Shown: positions 9,703 through 17,407 of the stretch, one piece after another
Position numbering within the stretch: position 1 is the stretch's first letter
Layout of the letters: every line of letters begins with the position of its first letter
Assembly (NCBI RefSeq): GCF_018131075.1
Contig: NZ_JAFCLS010000009.1
Span: 62,001 to 126,000 of the forward strand
Reading direction: 5' to 3'
Length of the DNA: 64,000 nt
From: Bradyrhizobium sp. JYMT SZCCT0428
GTDB taxonomy: Bacteria; Pseudomonadota; Alphaproteobacteria; Rhizobiales; Xanthobacteraceae
The notes under the pieces: generated by a model
What the model was told of the DNA's origin: nothing
What the model saw: the letters and a program-made list of their open reading frames with translations, nothing else
Databases searched by the model: none
Made by a program: the position numbers and the translations under genes

Positions 9703-11106
9703 CTACTCGCGCGCCGGCCATTGCGGCGGGTGGCTGCCAAGCGGCATCGCCGGACGGGCCCAGAACGCAGGGGTTTTCGACAGCAGCGCAGAGTGCCGGA
9801 CCGACCGCAGTGCACCAAAGCCAGAAGCCACCTCCTCGATAAAAGGCATCACGGTTTCACCCTTGAAATCCCCGGTCTTGAAGCCATCGGCGACGCGACC
9901 GAGATTCCACAGCCACCGACCGGTCTGCGCCAGCGACACGCGAACGTGCCAGCTGCCGCCTTCGCGCGACTGCCGCGCCTTGGCCATCATGGCACCGAAC
10001 GCCATGAGGTAACCGGTGGCGTGGTCCAGCATCTGCGCCGGCAGCTCCTTGGGCCCGTCGACGCCCGCCGCCTGCCCTTCGGCATGGTTGAAGCCCGTGG
10101 ACGTCTGCACCAGCGAGTCGAAACCGCGGCGCTCCGCCCAGGGACCGGCATGACCATAGGCCGACAGCGTCACATAGACGATCCCCGGACTAATACGGGC
10201 CGCCTCTTCCGGTGCGAAGCCGAGGCCGGCGATCGCGCGCGGCCGGTAGCCCTGCGAAATGATGTCGGCCTGCGTCAGCAGATCGCGAAACACCGCGCGG
10301 CCTTGTTCGCTCTTGAGTTCGACAAAGCTCGTCAGCTTGCCGCGCCCGGTATCGATCGTAAGCCACGGAATCGCCGGCAGATCTGGACCTGAGATCAGCA
10401 GCACGTCGGCGCCGTGGGCAGCGAGCGTGCGGCCCGCGACGGGACCCGCGATCACGCGCGACAGATCGAGCACGCGAATGCCGGCGAGCGGCCGATCGCC
10501 CTTCGGCCACGGTTTTGGTGCGGCGTCGCCGATTTTCTCGATTGTGATCAACGGCAATTCGGCAAGCGCGCTCGCGTGCGGCGTCGCCGACCATTCGTCG
10601 TATGAACGCATCATCGACACCACACCGCCAGCGGCATAGGCCGCAGTCTCGAACGCCTCGCCATCCCATTGCATCAGCGCGGCCTGCACGTCGTCGCGCT
10701 CCGGCTTGCAGTTCAGCACCTTGCAGACGGCGTCGCGGTGATGCGGGAAATTGGTATGCAGCCGCACGAAGCGCGCGTCGCCTGTTTTGTAGACGCCGGC
10801 AATCGCGTCCCAGGCCGGCGGCGGCGGCTTGTCGTCGACGCGCAGGTAACGCTCGGAGCGGCATTCGACCACGGCGTGGCGCATGTCGACGGTAACGTCC
10901 TGCGACTGCCCGCTGCGCAATTTCCAGATCCCGGCAGCGGCGAGCCCCGTCGCTGCGACACTGGCTTGTGCTGCGGCAGCGACGCGAAACGACGACGGCA
11001 GCTGCGGCTCTTCGCCGGTCAGCTTGATGGCGTCGAGCGCGGAAGCTTCGCCGCCGGCCGACGTCCAGATATCACCGAGAATTTCACGCGGGCTTTGCAT
11101 CGGCAT
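9703..11106 (-). CDS. CaiB/BaiF-family CoA transferase
   Basis: The 467-residue class III CoA transferase carries PLAGIRVLDLSRVIAGPVAG at about residue 206. That motif usually opens the protein, so about 200 residues precede the classical start. The N-terminal part (AAGIWKLRSGQSQDVTVDMR, CRSERYLRV) resembles the other half-domain of the family, so the protein looks like two related parts. GFDSLVQTSTGF and MLDHATGYLMAFGAMMA are also family-typical. It moves CoA between acids; the substrate is unknown. The ATG follows GGAAGAGA. It appears monocistronic. Confidence 0.85.
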   Translation of the reverse strand: MPMQSPREILGDIWTSAGGEASALDAIKLTGEEPQLPSSFRVAAAAQASVAATGLAAAGIWKLRSGQSQDVTVDMRHAVVECRSERYLRVDDKPPPPAWDAIAGVYKTGDARFVRLHTNFPHHRDAVCKVLNCKPERDDVQAALMQWDGEAFETAAYAAGGVVSMMRSYDEWSATPHASALAELPLITIEKIGDAAPKPWPKGDRPLAGIRVLDLSRVIAGPVAGRTLAAHGADVLLISGPDLPAIPWLTIDTGRGKLTSFVELKSEQGRAVFRDLLTQADIISQGYRPRAIAGLGFAPEEAARISPGIVYVTLSAYGHAGPWAERRGFDSLVQTSTGFNHAEGQAAGVDGPKELPAQMLDHATGYLMAFGAMMAKARQSREGGSWHVRVSLAQTGRWLWNLGRVADGFKTGDFKGETVMPFIEEVASGFGALRSVRHSALLSKTPAFWARPAMPLGSHPPQWPARE

Positions 11107-11139
11107 GTCTCTTCCCTAGTCTTTCCTTGGCATCGCAAC

Positions 11140-11227
11140 GTAGCCCGGATGGAGCGTAGCGCAATCCGGGTAGAGCGATCCGCTTGGCGAAATCCTCCCG
11201 GATTTCGCTACACTCCATCCAGGCTAC
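11140..11227. repeat. Palindromic repeat, GTAGCCCGGATG type
   Basis: The imperfect 30-base arms gtagcccggatggagcgtag... (11140-11170) and ...cactccatccaggctac (11198-11227) surround a short centre. The element sits between divergent genes, just upstream of the small membrane gene at 11253. It is a dispersed intergenic repeat type familiar from Bradyrhizobium. It may form an RNA hairpin in the 5' leader of the downstream gene. Confidence 0.8.
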
Positions 11228-11252
11228 GCCTTAACTGCATGAAGGAGTTGCA

Positions 11253-11540
11253 ATGGCCGCCGTCGAACCCCTGACCGCCGGTGCGGTCCTGCTCGCAACC
11301 GCCGCCACCGATGCGGTCTATGTCATGTTCACCTCGGCCGTGGTGGCGCGCAAGCGCGTGCCGGCGGCGACCTGGAGCAGCATCTGGTACCTGCTCTCGT
11401 CGTATGCGGTCATCAGCTACACCGAGAATTGGATCTATGTGGCGTTTGCCGCGGTCGGCTCCTGGGTCGGCGCCTATGCGACGATCACCTTCCTGCACCG
11501 GCCGCCAGGCGGGCCGCCGGTCGGCGCGGCGCCGGAGTAG
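11253..11540 (+). CDS. Small membrane protein, unknown function
   Basis: The 95-residue protein has hydrophobic segments at about residues 8-30, 43-58 and 60-80, so three membrane helices are likely. The C-terminal tail is Pro/Gly-rich. The ATG is preceded by a strong GAAGGAG site 5 bases upstream, which supports a real gene. No known domain was recognised. It is flanked on both sides by palindromic repeats. Confidence 0.75.
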   Translation: MAAVEPLTAGAVLLATAATDAVYVMFTSAVVARKRVPAATWSSIWYLLSSYAVISYTENWIYVAFAAVGSWVGAYATITFLHRPPGGPPVGAAPE

Positions 11541-11555
11541 CCAACGGTGCGGATT

Positions 11556-11640
11556 GCGTAGGATGGGTGGAGCGAAGCGATACCCATCAACGCCGGTGTT
11601 CGTGAGTGATGGGTTTCGCTTCGCTCTACCCATCCTACGC
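11556..11640. repeat. Palindromic repeat, GCGTAGGATGGGT type
   Basis: Inverted arms gcgtaggatgggtggagcga and tcgctctacccatcctacgc flank inner complementary pieces (gatacccatca / tgatgggtttc). This is a typical dispersed intergenic palindrome of Bradyrhizobium and relatives. It starts 16 bases after the small membrane gene and could serve as its 3' end. Confidence 0.85.
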
Positions 11641-11696
11641 AGATACGACTTCGCATTCTCGCGGCGCATTGCGCCCGAGCTTTGCCAGAAACTTCC

Positions 11697-12056
11697 CGCC
11701 CTCTCATTGAGAGGGCGCAGGGAAGACCGGGTGCGCGCTGCACCCGCGGTCCCGTGTGCGGTTTGCACTAAGTAGGCTGCACACGAGCATACAGGGCAGC
11801 GGAGAACACCCGGCCTTCCCTGCGCAATGGCTTTACGGCTTATGCCGTGATCTCCCCGGAGACGAGTTCTTGGTTGACTCCGTCGCGGCCGGTTCAGCTC
11901 ACGCCTATCCGACAGCTTGACGCCAGCAACGGGCGCCAGGACCACACGGTTTTGCCGTACGCTTTTGTCGCGTTACGTCTTCGCGACATCAGCGTCCACC
12001 GCAACCCGCCCAACGCCCGTGACGACGGCCGACGCCCTTCTGAGTAGGACGGGATG
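11697..12056. repeat. Long dispersed intergenic repeat (about 360 bp)
   Basis: This non-coding block has internal inverted arms gcgcagggaagaccgggtg (11715-11733) and cacccggccttccctgcgc (11807-11825), followed by the stretch with ctccccggagacgag. I recognise this sequence type as a multicopy intergenic element in Bradyrhizobium genomes; that recognition is from memory, not a search. Its boundaries are approximate. No protein-coding content is convincing on either strand. Confidence 0.6.
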
Positions 12057-12175
12057 GCCAAACATATGCACCTGATTTTACTTCCGGTAAACAGAAATAT
12101 TTTTTATTTCGGGCTTGACACGATTTCTGTGAACCGGAATTGATTTGCCCGTCGGGTTGATTTGTCGCACCTCTC

Positions 12176-12253
12176 CGTCATTGCGAGCGCAGCGAAGCAA
12201 TCCATGGCACGGCCTGGGACAATATGGATTGCTTCGCTGCGCTCGCAATGACG
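12176..12253. repeat. Palindromic repeat, CGTCATTGCGAGC type
   Basis: Perfect 30-base arms (starting cgtcattgcgagcgcagcga and ending tcgctgcgctcgcaatgacg) are separated by 18 bases. A diverged copy of the same family lies at 24794-24877. It is located about 140 bases upstream of the SDR gene. Confidence 0.9.
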
Positions 12254-12395
12254 AGGAAAAAGCGACATCCAAATCAAGCTTCGACGACGCCGAGAAGGGC
12301 CTGGACGCTGTGATGTATCGCGCCTTGCGTAAGGATCGTTTGGCCTGCCCTGCGGTTCTGCTACAGTATCGCGAGACAACAAAAGGAAAAACAAA

Positions 12396-13166
12396 ATGGA
12401 TCTGGACTTGAAGGGAAGAAACGCCGTCATCCTCGGCGGCACACGCGGCATCGGGCGGGCGATTGCCGACACGCTGGCCGGCGAAGGCGGCAATGTCGCG
12501 GTTTGCGCGCGTAACGCCGATCAGGTCACGGGCGCCGTTGCGGAACTGAAGGCGCGGGGCGTCAAGGCCACCGGCGCTTCCGTCGATATCACCGACGCGG
12601 CGGCGCTGAAGTCATGGATCGGCGGCGCAGCTTCCGAACTCGGCGGCATCGACATGCTGTTCTCCAATGCCGGCGCCATGGCGCAAGGCGGCGATGTCGC
12701 ATCCTGGGAGCAGAATTTCCGGCTCGACGTGCTGGGCGCGGTCAATGCGTTCGAATCCGCGCGGCCGTTCCTCGAAGCGAGCGGCGAAAAGAGCGGCGAC
12801 GCCGCCTTTGTGATCATTTCGTCAGTCTCGGCGGCACAGGCCGACAACGCCAGTTCCTACGGTCCGATCAAGGCGGCGCTGGTCCACATGGCCAAGGGCC
12901 TGGCGCGGCAATACGCGTCGAAGAAAATCCGCGTCAACGTGGTGTCGCCCGGCACGGTCTATTTCAAGGGCGGCGTCTGGAACATGATCGAGCAGAACAT
13001 GCCGAAGCGCTATCAGGATGCGCTGACGCGCAACCCGACCGGCCGCATGGCGACGCCGCAGGAAATCGCCAATGCCGCCGTGTTCCTCGCGAGCCCGGTG
13101 TCGTCATTCACGACGGGGTCTAACCTCATCGTCGACGGCGCGATCTCGAACCGGGTGAATTTCTAA
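12396..13166 (+). CDS. SDR-family NAD(P)-dependent oxidoreductase
   Basis: The 256-residue classical short-chain dehydrogenase has the Rossmann motif GGTRGIGRAIADTLAG at residues 13-28 and the NAG motif (LFSNAGAMAQ). The active site has Ser in IISSVSAAQ and Tyr/Lys in SYGPIKAAL. The C-terminal stretch ending FTTGSNLIVDGAIS is family-typical. The substrate is unknown; it could act on a hydroxyacyl or alcohol. The ATG has AAAGGA upstream. It is apparently monocistronic. Confidence 0.9.
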   Translation: MDLDLKGRNAVILGGTRGIGRAIADTLAGEGGNVAVCARNADQVTGAVAELKARGVKATGASVDITDAAALKSWIGGAASELGGIDMLFSNAGAMAQGGDVASWEQNFRLDVLGAVNAFESARPFLEASGEKSGDAAFVIISSVSAAQADNASSYGPIKAALVHMAKGLARQYASKKIRVNVVSPGTVYFKGGVWNMIEQNMPKRYQDALTRNPTGRMATPQEIANAAVFLASPVSSFTTGSNLIVDGAISNRVNF

Positions 13167-13299
13167 GGACAAGTCCGGAGCACGTTTGCCCGTCGCCAGT
13201 TGCCTGACGATTGACTCGACAACTGACTCGACGAGACTTGCTCTCCTGTGCGGAGCGCGTTATTTTGACGTCACTCAATCCTGAAAGGAGGGCCGCGCG

Positions 13300-13371
13300 A
13301 TGATGACGTTCTTCCGGCACTATCGCCAGCGTGGCCCGGTCAACGCCCTGCAAATGCGTTTGCAGGGCTGA
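13300..13371 (+). CDS. Putative 23-residue leader ORF upstream of ABC-F gene
   Basis: A short ORF (MMTFFRHYRQRG... to QG, then TGA) follows a near-perfect ribosome-binding site, AAAGGAGG, 8 bases before the ATG. Its last codons form a perfect 10-base-pair hairpin, gccctgcaaa-tgcg-tttgcagggc (13345-13368). It lies in the 372-base leader between the SDR and the ABC-F gene. Ribosome-protective ABC-F genes in other bacteria are often controlled by such leader peptides, so a regulatory role is plausible but inferred. It may also be non-functional. Confidence 0.45.
   Translation: MMTFFRHYRQRGPVNALQMRLQG
13345..13368 (+). promoter_or_regulatory. 10-bp hairpin at the end of the leader ORF
   Basis: The stem gccctgcaaa / tttgcagggc has the loop tgcg and overlaps the final codons of the 23-residue ORF. 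No T-run follows, so it is not a simple terminator. A ribosome stalled on the ORF would prevent it from forming, which is the arrangement expected of a translation-sensing switch. A second weak pairing, gaccag...ctggtc, lies just downstream. Confidence 0.45.
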
Positions 13372-13538
13372 CCAGAGACTTCTGAACTTCTTCCTGGTCT
13401 GCCCTTCGTGGCCATGCGGCGTTGCGCGCTCTTGCGCTCGCGCCTGCATTCTCATTCATCGCCGCGCTTTGACACCGACGTCCGACGATGGCTGCGTGCC
13501 CCGGATATCGTGATCGCCGGCAGGACCAGAGAACGATC

Positions 13539-15056
13539 ATGACGCTTATTACGATCCGCAATCTCGGCTTGACGCTGAGCGTGCCGCTGTTTTCCCGGCT
13601 GAACCTCGTCGTCAATCCCGGCGACCGGATCGGGCTGGTCGCCGCCAACGGTCGCGGAAAATCCACCCTGCTGCGCTGCATGGCAGGCACCATGGAAGCG
13701 AGCGAGGGCGAGATCACAAGGTCGCGCGGGCTGACGGTGGGCTGTGTCGAGCAGAACGTGCCGGAAGCTCTGATGGAGACACCCCTCTATACAGCCGTGC
13801 TCGAGGCGCTCTCGGCCGAACAACGGATCAGCGAACGCTGGCGGGTCGACGTTGCCCTGGAATCGCTTGGGGTGCCCGAAGCGTTGCGGCAGAGGCCGCT
13901 GAAACAGTTGAGCGGCGGCTGGCAGCGGCTTGCCATGCTTGCGCGTGTGCTGATGACGGAGGCCGATGTTCTGCTGCTCGACGAGCCGACCAACCATCTC
14001 GACCTCGCCAGGATCAGCCAGCTTGAAAACTGGCTGAACACGCTGCCGCGCGAGATGCCGGTCGTCATATCCAGCCACGACCGCGCCTTTCTCGATGCGA
14101 CCACGAACCGGACGCTGTTCCTGCGGCCGGAGCAGTCGCAGCTGTTTTCATTGCCCTATACGCGGGCACGCGCCGCGCTCCGCGAAGTGGACGCTTCCGA
14201 CGAGCGGCGCTATCAGCATGACCTCAAGACCGCCCAGCAGCTGCGCCAGCAAGCTGCGAAGCTCAACAACCTCGGCATCAATTCCGGCAGCGACCTGCTG
14301 TTGTCGAAAACCAGGCAGTTGAAGCAGCGCGCCGAAAAACTGGAAGATGCGGCAAAGCCCGCGCATCTCGAACGATCCGCCGGCACAATCAGGCTTGCCA
14401 ATCGCGGAACCCACGCCAAGGTGATGGTGACGCTGGACAACGCCACGGTCGAGACGCCGGATGGCAGGCTGCTGTTTCGGACCGGCAAGCAGTTCATCTG
14501 CAAGGGAGACCGGATCGTGTTGCTTGGCTTGAACGGGGCAGGCAAGACCCGGTTCGTCGCCATGCTGCGCGCGGCAATCGAAAATCGAGACGTGGTGCAC
14601 GCCGGCATCAAGGCCACGCAGTCGCTGGTTCTCGGCTATTGCGATCAGGCGCTTGCGGGTCTTGCTGATGCCGACACTCCGACACACACGATCATCCGCC
14701 GCTTCGATGTCGGCGATCAGCGTGCGCGCACCTTGCTCGCGGGTGCCGGCCTCTCGATCGAGATGCAGAGCCGTCCGATCGGCCAGCTTTCCGGCGGACA
14801 GAAGGCGCGGCTGGGCATGCTGTTGCTGCGGCTTGCCCAGCCAAACTTTTATCTGCTCGATGAACCCACCAATCATCTGGATATCGAGGGGCAGGAAGCC
14901 CTGGAGGCTGAACTGATGGTTCATCAGGCAAGCTGCCTGCTGGTGTCACATGACCGCAACTTCGTGCGGACGGTGGGCAATCGCTTCTGGCTGATCGAAA
15001 AGAAGAAGCTGGTCGAACTGGAGGAACCGGAAGGGCTGTTTGCAGCGGTCAGTTAG
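13539..15056 (+). CDS. ABC-F family ATP-binding protein
   Basis: The 505-residue protein has two ABC ATPase domains and no membrane segments, the ABC-F layout. Domain 1 has Walker A ANGRGKST near residue 37, signature LSGGWQRL and LLLDEPTNHLDL. Domain 2 has GLNGAGKT, LSGGQKARL and YLLDEPTNHLDIEG. The charged linker between them (about 215-280) is relatively short. ABC-F proteins act on ribosomes, either relieving stalls or protecting against antibiotics; which applies here is unknown. The ATG at 13539 is chosen because an upstream extension of 17 codons lacks conservation and the ABC fold begins at once. Confidence 0.9.
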   Translation: MTLITIRNLGLTLSVPLFSRLNLVVNPGDRIGLVAANGRGKSTLLRCMAGTMEASEGEITRSRGLTVGCVEQNVPEALMETPLYTAVLEALSAEQRISERWRVDVALESLGVPEALRQRPLKQLSGGWQRLAMLARVLMTEADVLLLDEPTNHLDLARISQLENWLNTLPREMPVVISSHDRAFLDATTNRTLFLRPEQSQLFSLPYTRARAALREVDASDERRYQHDLKTAQQLRQQAAKLNNLGINSGSDLLLSKTRQLKQRAEKLEDAAKPAHLERSAGTIRLANRGTHAKVMVTLDNATVETPDGRLLFRTGKQFICKGDRIVLLGLNGAGKTRFVAMLRAAIENRDVVHAGIKATQSLVLGYCDQALAGLADADTPTHTIIRRFDVGDQRARTLLAGAGLSIEMQSRPIGQLSGGQKARLGMLLLRLAQPNFYLLDEPTNHLDIEGQEALEAELMVHQASCLLVSHDRNFVRTVGNRFWLIEKKKLVELEEPEGLFAAVS

Positions 15057-15175
15057 CGCTGCGAGACAGCCCGTTTGCTGTGTACACGCGTCACGGTGGC
15101 GCCCCGGCACGTGTCGTATCCCTGTCATCAGGGATGGCGGGAATGGTCTCGCTACAGGGAAAACGGGAGACGGCA

Positions 15176-15328
15176 ATGACCAAGTCCAGGAATTCAGAAC
15201 GTAACGACCAGTCGGCCATGATCGACGACGCACAGCTCGAGATCGTGGTGGGCGGCGCGATGGACTCCAGGCTTGCGAAGATGCTTGCGGAGCGCGCCGT
15301 TGGCGGATGGATCATGCAGGACATCTAG
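15176..15328 (+). CDS. 50-residue peptide with double-glycine motif
   Basis: The short protein has a hydrophilic, charged first half and then AQLEIVVGGAMDSRL, which resembles the double-glycine leader of peptidase-processed exported peptides. Cleavage after GG would leave a 22-residue tail ending GGWIMQDI. The ATG has GGGAGA 5-10 bases upstream and a strong intrinsic terminator lies 94 bases after the stop, so the ORF sits in a real transcription unit. It is 119 bases downstream of the ABC-F gene. No C39 peptidase or exporter gene is nearby, so processing is inference. Confidence 0.55.
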   Translation: MTKSRNSERNDQSAMIDDAQLEIVVGGAMDSRLAKMLAERAVGGWIMQDI

Positions 15329-15421
15329 ACCCGGCCGACGCTCGGCACCTATCACTAACAGTTCCGGATTTGCGCAGGGATCTGGCGACGACGGGTCGCC
15401 ATGTTCCACCGGTCACGAATG

Positions 15422-15447
15422 AGGCCGCCTCGCCCGGCGGCCTTTTT
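15422..15447 (+). terminator. Intrinsic terminator after the small peptide gene
   Basis: Perfect 8-base-pair GC stem aggccgcc / ggcggcct (15422-15429 and 15436-15443), loop tcgccc, followed by tttt. It is oriented to stop plus-strand transcription of the ABC-F/peptide unit. Confidence 0.8.
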
Positions 15448-15947
15448 CACGCGCGCTTCCGGCACAGCCCCTCGAACTTGTCCGCCTTGTCGCCGAGTTC
15501 GCGAAGCGGGACCTGCTGGCGCGAAGGCCCCACCACCATCACCAGCGACTTCGCCTGCCGCAGCGCCGGGAACAGCGGATCACCGCCCGGAAGCGAGCCA
15601 TCGAAGCTCGGCGTGCCGGCTTCCTCGTTCACAAGCGTCCTTCCCTGCAGTTTCGCGGTGACGCTCCCGGCGATCAGCGACGCCGACATCGCCTGGCGCG
15701 GCTTCACGCCGGCGCCGGTCTCGTTGATGAAGACCTTCACGACGCCCTGGCCCGGTTTGCAGCGGAACGTGATCGGGGTGTCTTCGGCGTTGTCGGTGCC
15801 GTAGGACAGCATCGATTGGCCATCCACGGTCCGGAGCCGCCATGTTCGCTTGTCGGCGGGCTGGGCATGCGCGGCCAAGGTGGTGGCGATCAGAACCAGC
15901 ATGGCCGGCGCGGCCAATCGAGCCATCATGAAAACCCCCATCGGCAT
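15447..15947 (-). CDS. Secreted protein of unknown function
   Basis: The 166-residue ORF contains a clear Sec signal peptide. The best start may be the internal Met at 15926 (MARLAAPAMLVLIATTLAAH), with cleavage after AHA. The mature part is about 135 residues with two cysteines (TFRCKPGQG and GLCRKRA near the end) that could pair. The family is not recognised. It ends on the shared terminator with the convergent peptide gene. Confidence 0.7.
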   Translation of the reverse strand: MPMGVFMMARLAAPAMLVLIATTLAAHAQPADKRTWRLRTVDGQSMLSYGTDNAEDTPITFRCKPGQGVVKVFINETGAGVKPRQAMSASLIAGSVTAKLQGRTLVNEEAGTPSFDGSLPGGDPLFPALRQAKSLVMVVGPSRQQVPLRELGDKADKFEGLCRKRA

Positions 15948-15979
15948 CAGCTTTTCGCAGGCGGCGTGTGGTCAACGCC

Positions 15980-17083
15980 TTATCGCAGGCGGCTGACCAG
16001 CGCAATCAGCTCGCCCTGCCGGTGGGTGTCGGTCTTGCGGAAGATTGCCTTCAGATGCGACCGTGCGGTTTCATGCGCTATTGCCATTTCCTGCGCGACT
16101 TCTTCCAGCGACTTGCCGCCGGCCAGACGCAGGGTGATGCGCGCTTCCGATGGCGTCAGGCGGAAGGCCTGGCGCAGCATCGTCAACTGTTCGGCCTCGC
16201 CTTCGTCGAAGCCGGAGAGGATGAGAATGGCGCGGGCCCCGAGAAACGGACTGCGCGCCGCGCCATCGACCGGCAGCACACGGACGACGATCGGCGGCTT
16301 GCCGGCGCGGCGAACCACGATGGGCGCGACGCCGAGCGCATCGACGTCGGAGGCCGTTCTCAGCCGGTCGAGGAAATTATTGAAGGCCGCCTGGGCCCGT
16401 CTGTCTGATATGACGAGGCGCTGCCCGACGATCCTGATATCGCCGCCAAGGGCGGCTTCCGCAGACGGATTGATGTCGATGACCGATCCGAACCGGTCGA
16501 GCGCGATCGCCGCGCGCTTGATGAAGGCCAAGGCATTGGTAATGCCGGACAGCACGCCCCTTCCGACCGCAGTGGAAAGCGTGGCGGTCTCCGTCAATCG
16601 TTGGGACAGGGCCGCAAGCGCCGCCTTTTCGGATTCGTCAAAAGCTCCCTCACCGATCGTGCGTTGGATGGAGAAACCCCACAACGCAGGTCCGGCAAAA
16701 AATCCGATAACCGCAAACCACCGCAGCCCGAAATTGTTCGCATGCGCATACAGGGGATCGCGAAGCATTTCCGTTTCAGAGCTGAAGATGTCCTGGTCGC
16801 TGACGATCTGACGGCCCGCGAGCAACAACGGAACGCCGCGCGCCGCGCGGATGTCGTTTTCGTGGAAGCGATTGTCGAAATAGGATTTGAAAAACTCCCG
16901 CCCGGACTCCGTCATCGGCACGTCGGGCGTCCGGACGTCGCTTTGAAGCAAGCATGCCGCCGCTGAGTTGCTGGCGCTGCAAATGTCCTGCATCAAGGCA
17001 GGCCACATCGCAGGATCGATCACTGCATCGCCGAGCCGGTTGCTGATCGACTGCAGCCGGCCAACGTCCACCTTCGTTCCCAT
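15980..17083 (-). CDS. LuxR-type HTH transcriptional regulator
   Basis: The 367-residue protein has a C-terminal LuxR/GerE-like helix-turn-helix (FRLTPSEARITLRLAGGKSL, then EEVAQEMAIAHETARSHLKA) at about residues 303-365. The N-terminal 250 residues look like a PAS/GAF-like sensory part but show no autoinducer-binding signature. It is a stand-alone regulator, 32 bases upstream of the secreted-protein gene on the same strand, so co-transcription is possible. Its targets and ligand are unknown. Confidence 0.85.
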   Translation of the reverse strand: MGTKVDVGRLQSISNRLGDAVIDPAMWPALMQDICSASNSAAACLLQSDVRTPDVPMTESGREFFKSYFDNRFHENDIRAARGVPLLLAGRQIVSDQDIFSSETEMLRDPLYAHANNFGLRWFAVIGFFAGPALWGFSIQRTIGEGAFDESEKAALAALSQRLTETATLSTAVGRGVLSGITNALAFIKRAAIALDRFGSVIDINPSAEAALGGDIRIVGQRLVISDRRAQAAFNNFLDRLRTASDVDALGVAPIVVRRAGKPPIVVRVLPVDGAARSPFLGARAILILSGFDEGEAEQLTMLRQAFRLTPSEARITLRLAGGKSLEEVAQEMAIAHETARSHLKAIFRKTDTHRQGELIALVSRLR

Positions 17084-17407
17084 TGGTCAGCCTATGCCAC
17101 TTCAGCCACGCGCTTCCAAACCGGCGTGCAAAGACGAGCTCATCGACAACGATTCTGCGCTGTTGCAGGTTCCGCCAAGGAACCTTGCAACGCCACCCCC
17201 ATTTGGGTGAGACCGGCAGGTAACGTTACCAGCGCTTCTGCAGCAGGTCGGCCAATTTTGACTCGAAGCATCGCATCGCGTCGGCTAAATTGAAGTTCAC
17301 CGGGGGCTAGAGGATTCTTAAACAATCAATTTTTTTCTTCCCGGGCGGCCGCTGGATTCACATCCAGCGGCCATTTCATTTTTTGCGGCGTGCAATGAGT
17401 TCGCACC
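17084..17407. other. Intergenic region with an unassigned hairpin
   Basis: These 324 bases lie between the starts and ends of minus-strand genes (luxR start and dnaE2 stop). A 61-codon minus-strand ORF is present but has no ribosome-binding site or domain. The only clear structure is the hairpin at 17347-17372 followed by a plus-strand T-rich tail. An A/T-rich stretch (caatcaatttttttcttccc) precedes it. Confidence 0.55.
17347..17384 (+). terminator. Terminator-like hairpin with no known plus-strand gene
   Basis: An 11-base-pair stem (ggccgctggat / atccagcggcc, loop tcac) is followed by atttcatttttt on the plus strand. On the minus strand, where dnaE2 ends, the hairpin is followed by an A-rich stretch instead. 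It therefore best fits the end of a plus-strand transcript, yet no protein gene on that strand precedes it. Confidence 0.5.

Noticed and set aside
11697..12056. Long repeat considered as an insertion sequence remnant
   Set aside because: No transposase-like frame and no target-site duplication could be seen; better explained as a dispersed non-coding repeat.
11140..12253. Repeat-rich region considered as a CRISPR array
   Set aside because: The repeats are palindromes of different families with irregular spacing and no unique spacers or cas genes.
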